Assembly: GCA_032123435.1 (NCBI GenBank)
Contig: JAQBFJ010000227.1
Location: 1 to 10,708, forward strand
DNA length: 10,708 nt
Source: JAQBFJ01 sp032123435
Lineage (GTDB): Bacteria > Verrucomicrobiota > Kiritimatiellia > UBA8416 > JAQBFJ01
Reading direction: 5' to 3'
Below the pieces are notes generated by a model. That model saw only the letters and a program-made list of their open reading frames with translations, had not been told where the DNA came from and searched no databases. Within the stretch, counting starts at the first letter, position 1; each line of letters begins with the position of its first letter. Below are positions 1 through 6,743 of this stretch, piece by piece. Both the position numbers and the translations under genes were made by a program.

Positions 1-171
1 CGCAGGATAACTGGATTGGGGATGATGAGATAAGAGGGATTCAATAACCAATGACCAAGTGTGGAAAAGGGGGAGAAAGACCATTTCGCTATAAGTTGTT
101 GATAAAACGTTGATTAGCCCAAAATTGGGCAGAACTTTTGACAGAACTTGTTTTTTATTGAGGAGAATAAT
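1..171. other. Leader region upstream of pal
   Basis: No complete gene lies here. One + strand frame is open from base 3 to a TAA at 45-47 and could be the last 14 codons of a gene that starts before the window, but the piece is too short to judge. A near-palindrome, GCCCAAAATTGGGC at 117-130, sits about 40 bases before the pal start codon. It is followed by a direct repeat of AGAACTT at 131-137 and 143-149. The palindrome could be a weak terminator for an upstream gene or a protein-binding site; it lacks a good T-tract. I cannot place a promoter with confidence. Confidence 0.3.
161..165 (+). promoter_or_regulatory. Shine-Dalgarno site fixing the pal start
   Basis: AGGAG lies 6 bases before the ATG at 172. 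The frame is also open from a TTG at 148, but that codon has no such site ahead of it, and starting there would put eight charged or polar residues before the signal peptide. Confidence 0.75.
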
Positions 172-684
172 ATGACTGGCAAATGCTGGAGAAGTGTAGT
201 TGTTGTAACGTGTCTTTTGTCTGCTCTGATTCTTGCAGGTTGTAAAGGACCGCAATCAGGTGATGGCAATGGATGGGTAGATCCTGATGTTCTCGAGGGC
301 GATATCCGTTTGAATGAACGTGGCGTGTTGGGTACGCGGATAGAAGGTTTGAATTTTCGCACAGTTCTTTTTGAGTACGACAGTTTTCAACTTCGTGACA
401 GTGAGTTTTCAAAGATAGAAGAAGCTGCTGATTACATGAGGCGTAACAGGAACGTGCTTCTTGTCAACGAAGGGCATTGTGACGAGAGGGGCAGTCGTGA
501 GTACAACATGTCGCTCGGCGAACATCGCGCGCTTGCCGTGCGGGCGCATCTGGTTGGAATGGGTATTGAAGGATCACGCATCCAGACGAAAAGCTATGGA
601 GAAGAATATCCTGTTGATCCGGGACATAATGAAGCGGCGTGGCGTATGAATCGCCGGGTGGAGTTCGCGCTTTATCGTCCGTAG
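172..684 (+). CDS. pal: Peptidoglycan-associated lipoprotein Pal (OmpA-like domain)
   Basis: This outer-membrane lipoprotein of the Tol-Pal system tethers the outer membrane to peptidoglycan and helps it constrict at division. The 170-residue protein begins with a lipoprotein signal peptide: Lys4 and Arg7, a hydrophobic stretch at about 9-22, and the lipobox LAGC with Cys24 as the lipidated residue. A short linker follows, then an OmpA-like peptidoglycan-binding domain at about 60-170. Its family signatures are VLFEYDSFQL (65-74), EGHCDERGSREYNMSLGEHRA (100-120) and the closing NRRVEF (160-165). The length is normal for Pal. Cys103 sits where other Pals I know have Ala (GHADERG), a small oddity for a periplasmic protein. 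No tolB or ybgF/cpoB lies next to it inside the window; the gene ends at a strong terminator and so is probably the last of its transcript. Confidence 0.93.
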   Translation: MTGKCWRSVVVVTCLLSALILAGCKGPQSGDGNGWVDPDVLEGDIRLNERGVLGTRIEGLNFRTVLFEYDSFQLRDSEFSKIEEAADYMRRNRNVLLVNEGHCDERGSREYNMSLGEHRALAVRAHLVGMGIEGSRIQTKSYGEEYPVDPGHNEAAWRMNRRVEFALYRP

Positions 685-713
685 CATAAATTGGTTAATT
701 GAACGTTAGAAAC

Positions 714-743
714 AACAGCGCCAACCTGAAGGTTGGCGCTGTT
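714..743. terminator. Shared terminator between pal and fucI
   Basis: A perfect 13-bp stem (714-726 with 731-743) closes on a TGAA tetraloop. It is followed by TCGTTTC on the + strand and by GTTTC on the - strand. The two flanking genes converge on it, with pal ending 29 bases before it and fucI ending 21 bases after it. It can act in both directions, and the moderate T-tracts fit an intrinsic terminator. Confidence 0.85.
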
Positions 744-764
744 TCGTTTCGGTAAAAAGATATT

Positions 765-2636
765 CTACTTATAACATGGTCCGAGTTCTTTACAGGTTCT
801 GAAATCGTCATTACCGAACCGGTCCCAGATTGTCGGTCTGAAGATATCTTCGGCGGGCACGTTATGCATGTCCACTGGCACACGGAGCATTGAATTGATT
901 GTCATCATATCCGATCCTATCAATCCGAATGAGTTGGCATCGTGATTCGGGCCTATGTGTGACATATATTCAAAAGAGCTCATATCACGGGGAACCCAAT
1001 AAGTTTCCGGCCAGGTACGGTCGGTTACCTTACTGATATGGTCCGCCACCTTGGTGGGCAGTTGCACTGTTTTACCTTCAACTACCGAGCAGGTCAGCAT
1101 ATCGCCAACCACGTTATAGCGGTAAGCGGTCATAGGAATATTGCCTGGAGTCCGGTAACTGCTGGACAAGCCGTCACCCGGGAAATATTGCAGGTTAGCT
1201 GCTTCGTAAGTCATAGCGGCAATTGATTTGTCGATCAGCTTGTTCTGCAGAGACTGGTTGGTGCGTATTGTTTCGGCAATTTTCTGGATTCCGGTTTTCT
1301 TGCCCGGTTTAGCAAGGGAGAGCAGGTCAATGCCGTATTCAAGGGCGCCGGCGCCTGAATTGCGCTTATCGATCAAGCCCTGCGGCGCGATCCTGGCGAC
1401 ATTGATACCTGTTGCCTGTTTAATGCTTTTGGCAGTCCAGTTGGTGCGTATATCGGCAAACAGCTGGGGCATACCGGTAAGCAGGTTTGCTATAAGCATG
1501 CCGATAGCGTTTTTGGAATCGTTTTCTGTGGCAACGATCATAGGGGCTCGATAGCCGTTCCAATCGAATGAACTGCAGAGCAGTGATTCTGTTAGATCAA
1601 AGTTAGGGTAAAGATCGGTCCATTGCCGTTGTCCCTGAGTGCCGGCGGCAATAGCGTTACACCCCTGAGCGTGTTCCACATCGGCCTTGAACCCTTGTTT
1701 GGCGCCGACGGCACGATCGGCCAGTACAGGATTACCAATCATCATATCCCGCACAATAAGTGTCATTTTGATGCAGTCTCGTAATAGATTATCCGGTTTT
1801 TGTGGGCGTGTACCTTTACCGAAATTGAAAGAAAATTTACTTTTCATGAATTTAAAGGCTTTTTCCAATTCCTCGTGATTGTAAAAACCATTATCCATGC
1901 GCCCGCGTACGGCAACCATATCGACAGAAACAGTGCCCATACCAAGATAGTCTGTCATGATATTGCGTCTTACATCCGAGCCTATGATTCCCATGGATAC
2001 ACTGCCCACGCTGAGATAATTTTTGCCTCGCATTTCGGCAACAGCGGCGGCACAGCGCGCGAAGCGCAGAATGCGTTCAGCCGCGTACGGGGCGATGTCG
2101 CCGCTCTCATTTTCAAGATCAGGATTATATATTGCGAAGATCGGTTTCTTCTTTTCATCCATTGCCGCGGTAAAAGCTTTCAACCATACGGCACCTGGCC
2201 TGTCTGTCTGGTTTAGTCCATAAGCGGCCTGTTGCCATTCGGTACTGCCGATACCCATACAGGCGCTCATGAGTTCATCGCTGTAAGCCCACGATCTGCT
2301 GACCCATATATTGGCGCTTACTCCTTCTCTGGTGTAATATTCCTGTGCAATGGCGCCGGTACGCGCGCCATATACTATTTCCGGCGCCACAACTACACGC
2401 ACGGGAGTTCCATCCGGCAGGAAAACATTGTTACTGATCAGATTATATACACGTTCGACCATGCGCCACGTGCCGCGCAGGTTATCTTCGTAAGCACCTG
2501 TTCTTCCATCGGCAACGGGAGTAATGGCAATAGTTGGGATATGCCCGACAAGACTGCGTTCCGAACTGGAAAACTTTCGATCGTTTTTTATCAGTGTTTC
2601 AAACATTGCACTGGTTGATTTTGATGTTTTTGTCAT
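765..2636 (-). CDS. fucI: L-fucose isomerase family (L-fucose / D-arabinose isomerase)
   Basis: A cytoplasmic, Mn-dependent aldose-ketose isomerase that converts L-fucose to L-fuculose; family members also turn D-arabinose into D-ribulose. The 623-residue protein matches the E. coli FucI plan throughout: an N-terminal domain with ITPVADG (38-44), then RPGAVWLKA (146-154), YLSVGSVSMGIIGS (207-220), AAGTQGQRQWTD (330-341) and SSFDWNG (355-361). The metal ligands known from the E. coli enzyme (Glu337, Asp361, His528) are present as Glu371 in VATENDS, Asp395 in FADIRTNW and His565 in GPNHDANS. It is about 30 residues longer than the 591-residue E. coli protein, mainly through an N-terminal extension. 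The ATG at 2636 is chosen because AAGGAG precedes it; the frame stays open further upstream to 2726 without such a site. It is divergent from xylB. The family is certain; the true sugar (fucose or D-arabinose) is not. Confidence 0.95.
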   Translation of the reverse strand: MTKTSKSTSAMFETLIKNDRKFSSSERSLVGHIPTIAITPVADGRTGAYEDNLRGTWRMVERVYNLISNNVFLPDGTPVRVVVAPEIVYGARTGAIAQEYYTREGVSANIWVSRSWAYSDELMSACMGIGSTEWQQAAYGLNQTDRPGAVWLKAFTAAMDEKKKPIFAIYNPDLENESGDIAPYAAERILRFARCAAAVAEMRGKNYLSVGSVSMGIIGSDVRRNIMTDYLGMGTVSVDMVAVRGRMDNGFYNHEELEKAFKFMKSKFSFNFGKGTRPQKPDNLLRDCIKMTLIVRDMMIGNPVLADRAVGAKQGFKADVEHAQGCNAIAAGTQGQRQWTDLYPNFDLTESLLCSSFDWNGYRAPMIVATENDSKNAIGMLIANLLTGMPQLFADIRTNWTAKSIKQATGINVARIAPQGLIDKRNSGAGALEYGIDLLSLAKPGKKTGIQKIAETIRTNQSLQNKLIDKSIAAMTYEAANLQYFPGDGLSSSYRTPGNIPMTAYRYNVVGDMLTCSVVEGKTVQLPTKVADHISKVTDRTWPETYWVPRDMSSFEYMSHIGPNHDANSFGLIGSDMMTINSMLRVPVDMHNVPAEDIFRPTIWDRFGNDDFRTCKELGPCYK

Positions 2637-2646
2637 GTATTTGATA

Positions 2647-2652
2647 CTCCTT
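2647..2652 (-). promoter_or_regulatory. Shine-Dalgarno site fixing the fucI start
   Basis: Read on the - strand this is AAGGAG, 10 bases before the ATG at 2636. It supports the 623-residue form over the longer open frame that begins at 2726. Confidence 0.65.
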
Positions 2653-2756
2653 GATTTATAATTAACAACTCTGAAAACTACACCATCACGAGGTTCAATG
2701 TCAATGATGTGGCAACGCTGAATCAAAGAAAGATGGCTTATTCGGGGATGTTATTC

Positions 2757-2796
2757 CCGGTGTATTTGTTGTTCACAAGAGGCCGGTTCATTTGTT
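2757..2796. promoter_or_regulatory. Tandem operator candidate (CCGGTnnATTTGTT twice)
   Basis: Two copies of CCGGTnnATTTGTT stand at 2757-2770 and 2783-2796. They match at 12 of 14 positions, are in the same orientation, and their starts are 26 bp apart. The second copy overlaps the putative -35 of xylB. The arrangement resembles a tandem regulator-binding site for the divergent sugar genes. No regulator gene is present in the window, and the site is inferred from repetition and position only. Confidence 0.4.
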
Positions 2797-2840
2797 ACGA
2801 TTGGCAGTAAATAAAGTTATTTTCTTACAATGCTTCCAGC

Positions 2841-2848
2841 AGGGGGGA
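2841..2848 (+). promoter_or_regulatory. Shine-Dalgarno site fixing the xylB start
   Basis: AGGGGGGA lies 5 bases before the ATG at 2854. An in-frame ATG at 2830 would put this G-run inside the coding region and add eight residues ahead of the sugar-kinase fold, so 2854 is preferred. Confidence 0.65.
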
Positions 2849-2853
2849 TACAT

Positions 2854-4512
2854 ATGAGTGGTGGAAAGTTTTTTCTTGGTCTTGACCTGAGCACACAGAG
2901 CCTTAAAGCAACGATAATTGATGAAAAACTTGATGTAATCTGCGAGGAATCGGTCAATTTTGATGCCGATCTCCCGGAATTCGGAACAAAGGGCGGGGTA
3001 CATTGTCATGAAGACGGATTAACGGTTACCTCGCCGTCGCTGATGTGGGTTGCCGCGCTTGACATTCTTTTGGAGAGAATGAAGGAGAAAAAGGTTCCTT
3101 TCGGAAAGGTAGCGGCGGTTTCAGGGTCGGGTCAGCAGCATGGCAGTGTCTGGCTTGCTGACGGCGCACGACAAACGCTTGTGGGGTTAGACGCGGGATG
3201 TTCCCTGCGTGAGCAGGCAACAAAAATGTTTTCAATAAATGATTCACCGATCTGGATGGATGCCAGCACATCACGGCAGTGCAAAGAACGGGAAGAAGCG
3301 CTTGGCGGCGCGCAAGCGGTTGCCGATCTTACGGGGTCCAGAGCTTATGAACGGTTTACGGGTAATCAGATAGCCAGGATCTGGCAGGAAAACAAACAGG
3401 GTTATGAGAGTACTGAAAGAATAGCACTGGTGAGTTCATTTATGGCTTCTCTGCTCATTGGAGAATACGCGCCAATAGATGCCAGTGATGGTTCCGGCAT
3501 GAATCTTATGGATTTAAGGACAAAGAAATGGGCAGATGCGGCGCTTGACTGCACGGCTCCTGGTCTGGCGGAAAAGCTTGGCGAGATTGTGCCGTCCCAT
3601 TCTGTTGTTGGACAGATGCATAAGTTTTACTGTGACCGGTATGGGTTCAGCCAAGACTGTCTGGTGATTGCTTTTTCGGGAGATAATCCCAACAGTCTGG
3701 CTGGTCTCCGTTTGCGGCAGACAGGTGATATAGCCGTTAGTCTTGGCACCAGTTATACTATGTTTGGAGTACTGTCTGATCCGGCGCCATCGGCATCGGA
3801 AGGTCATGTATTTGTGAACCCTGTGGATCCTGATACATATATGGCAATGGTAGTGTGGCAGAATGGTGCTTTAACGCTTGAGTATATAAGGGACAAATCT
3901 GCAGGCGGATCGTGGAAAGAATTTGGGTGTATGATGGAAAAAACACAGCCGGGTAATGACGGCAATATTGGTTTTTACATCAGAACACCGGAAATAACAC
4001 CGCCTATCCTGAAGAAAGGGACGACAAGATTTGACAACAAAGGCAGGCGAATAAACGAGTTTGCTCCTGAAGTTGAAATAAGAGCTGTGGTTGAAAGTCA
4101 GATGATTTCAATGCGGCTTCATGGCTGTAACATAGGGCTCAGGCCTGGTCGTATTCTTGTTACGGGCGGCGTATCAAAAGACAAGGCTGTTCTTAAAGTT
4201 CTTAGTGATGTTTTTGGTGTTTCTGTTTACACGGCTCAACAGGCAGACTCGGCATCGTTGGGCGCGGCGTATCGTGCCAAGCATGGTTGGGAGTGCGGGC
4301 GTGCGGGTGGCTTCGTATCTTATGCGGAAACGCTTGCCGAAGCCCCGCCGTTCATAAAGGTGATTGATCCGGACACACAGGCGCACAAGATTTACACGGA
4401 GATGATGGATAGATACAAAGAATACGAGAAAGAAGTGCTTGCGGAATATCCTGCATATTGCATGAAGAAAACCGAACGACACCAGGATAAGATGGGTAAC
4501 AAGGCGATTTAA
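2854..4512 (+). CDS. xylB: FGGY-family xylulokinase, animal-XYLB-like
   Basis: An ATP-dependent pentulokinase that phosphorylates D-xylulose, or a related ketose such as D-ribulose, at C5 to feed the pentose phosphate pathway in the cytoplasm. The 552-residue protein has both FGGY halves. The N-terminal half shows GLDLSTQS (9-16), GSGQQHG (91-97) and TGSRAYERFTGNQIA (160-174). The catalytic base is predicted to be Asp277 in SGDNPNSLAG. The C-terminal ATPase half has VSLGTS (295-300), ILVTGG (434-439) and DSASLGAAYRA (465-475). The stretch PEFGTKGGVHCHEDGLTVTSP (41-61) recalls animal XYLB closely, and the length fits that subgroup better than the roughly 480-residue enterobacterial XylB. It is divergent from fucI, so the two probably serve one sugar. 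Family assignment is firm; substrate is inferred. Confidence 0.92.
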   Translation: MSGGKFFLGLDLSTQSLKATIIDEKLDVICEESVNFDADLPEFGTKGGVHCHEDGLTVTSPSLMWVAALDILLERMKEKKVPFGKVAAVSGSGQQHGSVWLADGARQTLVGLDAGCSLREQATKMFSINDSPIWMDASTSRQCKEREEALGGAQAVADLTGSRAYERFTGNQIARIWQENKQGYESTERIALVSSFMASLLIGEYAPIDASDGSGMNLMDLRTKKWADAALDCTAPGLAEKLGEIVPSHSVVGQMHKFYCDRYGFSQDCLVIAFSGDNPNSLAGLRLRQTGDIAVSLGTSYTMFGVLSDPAPSASEGHVFVNPVDPDTYMAMVVWQNGALTLEYIRDKSAGGSWKEFGCMMEKTQPGNDGNIGFYIRTPEITPPILKKGTTRFDNKGRRINEFAPEVEIRAVVESQMISMRLHGCNIGLRPGRILVTGGVSKDKAVLKVLSDVFGVSVYTAQQADSASLGAAYRAKHGWECGRAGGFVSYAETLAEAPPFIKVIDPDTQAHKIYTEMMDRYKEYEKEVLAEYPAYCMKKTERHQDKMGNKAI

Positions 4513-4628
4513 GACAAAAATGCACGTGGAGATATAGTGCAGATTGTATTTATTCCATGGGTCGTACACTGTGTTAGGTTTTCTTCACCGGGGGCGAGCA
4601 CGGGAGCACGCAATCGCCTGTGTTCTGC

Positions 4629-4660
4629 GACGTTCGGCATAGATACTATAGCCGAACGTC
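4629..4660. terminator. Hairpin between convergent xylB and ligA
   Basis: GACGTTCGGC (4629-4638) pairs perfectly with GCCGAACGTC (4651-4660). Inside, ATAG pairs with CTAT around a 3-base loop with a single bulged A. The hairpin lies between two genes that converge (xylB ends 117 bases before it, ligA 60 bases after it), so a bidirectional transcription stop is the natural reading. Neither strand has a T-tract after the stem, so it is not a classical intrinsic terminator. The rest of the 207-base gap (4513-4719) shows no gene; a weak TGCAC/GTGCA pair near 4521-4541 is not significant. Confidence 0.45.
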
Positions 4661-4719
4661 TGGCTCCTTGGCGCTTACGCACTCTCGACTCGTGCAATAA
4701 GCAGGATAGTCAGTCGGCA

Positions 4720-6741
4720 TTATTCCGTTAATTTAAGAAATTGTTCTTCGTCTATTACCTGTATTCCGAGTTTGCGTGCTTTTGCGAGTTTTGATCCTGG
4801 TTCTGAGCCTGTTACGATATATGTTGTTTTTGTGGACACGCTATCGCTCACTTTTCCTCCCAACGCCAGGATTCGTTCACCAGCCTGCTCGCGGGTCAAG
4901 CTGGAGAGAGTGCCTGTAAGAACAAAGATTTGGCCTGCCAGTTTGTTTTGATTTTCTCTTATTGTTATAGCGATCATTTTCAGGCCTGACTCCTTGAGTC
5001 GTTTGATAAGTTTCTGGTTTCGATCCGACCTGAAGAAGTCCAGTATACTGCGTGCAACAACGGGGCCGATATCGGGAATAGTCTCAAGCGTTTCCTGGTC
5101 TGCCGACATGAGAGAATCAATATTTTTGAAATGTTGTTCAAGAACCTGTGCGGATCGGGCTCCAACATGGCGGATACCGAGTGCGAAAATAATTCTCCAG
5201 AGATCACGGTGTTTGCCCGCATTTATGGCGTTAATAAGATTTTCCGATGATTTTTCGCCCATACGTTCCAGGTTCATTACCTGTTCTTTTGTGAGATTAT
5301 AAAGGTCAGTTGGTTCGGTTACGAGGCCGGACGCGACGAGTTGTTCCACGAGCGCGTCTCCGAGTCCATCGATATCCATTGCTCCGCGTGAGGCGAAGTG
5401 ATTGATCCATCTTTTTATTTGGGCGGGGCATTGCATGTTCTCACATCGTAACGCCACTTCTTTTTCACTTTGTGTTATTGGTCCGCCGCAAACCGGACAT
5501 GAAGGAGGCATGGAAAATATCTTCTCGTTTCCTGTTCTTGCTGATTTGTTTACTTCTATTACAGCTGGTATTACCTGGCCTGCTTTCTGGATGATTACCC
5601 GGTCTCCGATTCTTATATCTTTGCGTTTTATTTCGTCGGCGTTATGCAATGTTGCCCTGCTTATTACGGAACCTTCAAGGGGCACGGGATCGAGTTCGGC
5701 TACCGGCGTTAACACACCGGTTCGTCCGACCTGGATCGTGATATCGCGGAGTGTTGTTTCGGCATGTTCGGGTTCGTATTTGTAGGCGACTGCCCAGCGA
5801 TGGCTTTTTGCCGTTGCGCCCAGGGTCGGGTAGAACGTCCTTTCGTTCACCTTAATTACACCTCCGTCGATTTCGAAAGGAAAATCCTGGCGCATGTCAC
5901 GCAGGTGTTCCAGAGCGTCCAGCGCTTCGTTGATATTTCCACATTTCCAATAACGCGGCACGGTTTTAAACCCGAACGTCTTAAGTGTCTCAAGAAGTTC
6001 TTCGTGTGTGGCAAGATTGAGCCCCTCCAATTCTCCGACCGAATAGAAAACAGCGTCCAGCGGTCGCCTGGCAACGAGTCCCGGATCAAGCAGTTTGAGT
6101 GAACCGGCGGCAGCGTTACGTGGATTCGCGAAAAGTTCACTGCCTTTCTTTCTTCTTTCCTGATTAAGTTCAACGAAGCCTTTCTTGGGCATATAGACTT
6201 CACCGCGCACTTCGATAATTTCAGGTGCCTGCAAATCTGAGTCTGAGCGGAATCTGAGCGGAATGGAGCGTATTGTGCGGATATTGCCGGTTATATCGTC
6301 ACCGGTTTTCCCGTCACCTCTGGTACTGCCGGTGACAAGAAGTTGTTTCTCATAGCGCAGTGAGACTGCCACACCGTCGATTTTGGGTTCAACGATATAC
6401 GATATGATTTTGCCGGGCAGAAGGCGCTGGATACGCGCGTCGAAATCCAGCAGTTCTTCGCGGACATAGGTGTTAGACAAGCTCAGCATGGGCATGGTGT
6501 GCTTTACGTTTTTGAAATCAGAGAGTGGTTCGCCGCCTACGCGCATGGTTGGAGAATCGGGTGTAACAAGATGTGGATATTGTTGTTCAAGGGTCTGGAG
6601 TTCTTCGTACAACGCGTCATATTGTCTGTCGGAAATCTCCGGGTTCGCGAGAACATAGTATAGATAATTATGCCTTTCTATCTCACGGCGTAGTTGTGAG
6701 ATGCGTTCAATCGCGGTCTTATCGTCTTCGTTTCGGCTCAT
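4720..6741 (-). CDS. ligA: NAD-dependent DNA ligase LigA
   Basis: Seals nicks in duplex DNA during replication and repair, using NAD+ to adenylate itself. The 673-residue protein has the full bacterial plan: an N-terminal Ia domain (HNYLYYV at 24-30, ISDRQYDALYEEL at 36-48); a nucleotidyltransferase core with the adenylated lysine Lys120 in EPKIDG; the later motifs TRGDGKTGDDIT (140-151), FANPRNAAAGSLK (204-216) and EIDGGVIKVN (290-299); an OB fold (about 325-405); a four-cysteine zinc finger (Cys415, 418, 433, 438); helix-hairpin-helix repeats (about 445-585, including IPDIGP); and a BRCT domain (about 600-673). All expected catalytic residues are present. Its ATG comes 2 bases after the stop of the kinase-fold gene, so the two are co-transcribed and probably translationally coupled; only a weak AGG lies ahead of the start. 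An 11-bp tandem duplication at 6242-6263 falls in a variable loop. Confidence 0.97.
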   Translation of the reverse strand: MSRNEDDKTAIERISQLRREIERHNYLYYVLANPEISDRQYDALYEELQTLEQQYPHLVTPDSPTMRVGGEPLSDFKNVKHTMPMLSLSNTYVREELLDFDARIQRLLPGKIISYIVEPKIDGVAVSLRYEKQLLVTGSTRGDGKTGDDITGNIRTIRSIPLRFRSDSDLQAPEIIEVRGEVYMPKKGFVELNQERRKKGSELFANPRNAAAGSLKLLDPGLVARRPLDAVFYSVGELEGLNLATHEELLETLKTFGFKTVPRYWKCGNINEALDALEHLRDMRQDFPFEIDGGVIKVNERTFYPTLGATAKSHRWAVAYKYEPEHAETTLRDITIQVGRTGVLTPVAELDPVPLEGSVISRATLHNADEIKRKDIRIGDRVIIQKAGQVIPAVIEVNKSARTGNEKIFSMPPSCPVCGGPITQSEKEVALRCENMQCPAQIKRWINHFASRGAMDIDGLGDALVEQLVASGLVTEPTDLYNLTKEQVMNLERMGEKSSENLINAINAGKHRDLWRIIFALGIRHVGARSAQVLEQHFKNIDSLMSADQETLETIPDIGPVVARSILDFFRSDRNQKLIKRLKESGLKMIAITIRENQNKLAGQIFVLTGTLSSLTREQAGERILALGGKVSDSVSTKTTYIVTGSEPGSKLAKARKLGIQVIDEEQFLKLTE

Positions 6742-6743
6742 TA

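Larger units (their letters stand above)
2637..2853. promoter_or_regulatory. Divergent control region of fucI and xylB
   Basis: This 217-bp gap must hold the promoters of both sugar genes. On the - strand a consensus TTGACA (2704-2699) is followed after 18 bases by TAGTTT (2680-2675), a weak -10; it is the best fucI candidate and leaves a leader of roughly 30 bases. For xylB the AT-rich stretch at about 2790-2825 is the likely promoter, with TTGTTA at 2792-2797 as a possible -35, but I find no good -10. Two direct repeats described separately lie upstream of xylB. Confidence 0.4.

Noticed and set aside
3..47. Possible C-terminal end of an upstream gene (14 codons then TAA)
   Set aside because: Too short to show any family; another + frame is also open at the window edge. 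Kept only as a remark in the leader entry.
138..173. TTGACA at 138-143 with a TAATAT about 24 bases on, as a pal promoter
   Set aside because: The -10 would overlap the Shine-Dalgarno site and start codon and the spacing is wrong.
1800..2216. Open frame on the + strand opposite fucI
   Set aside because: Antisense shadow of a well-supported gene; the translation has no recognisable domain.
2637..2726. Upstream 30-codon extension of fucI
   Set aside because: The family starts later, and a good Shine-Dalgarno site points to the ATG at 2636.
4174..4569. 131-codon open frame on the - strand overlapping the end of xylB
   Set aside because: Mostly antisense to xylB, no ribosome site seen, composition rich in Arg/His/Leu as expected of a shadow frame.
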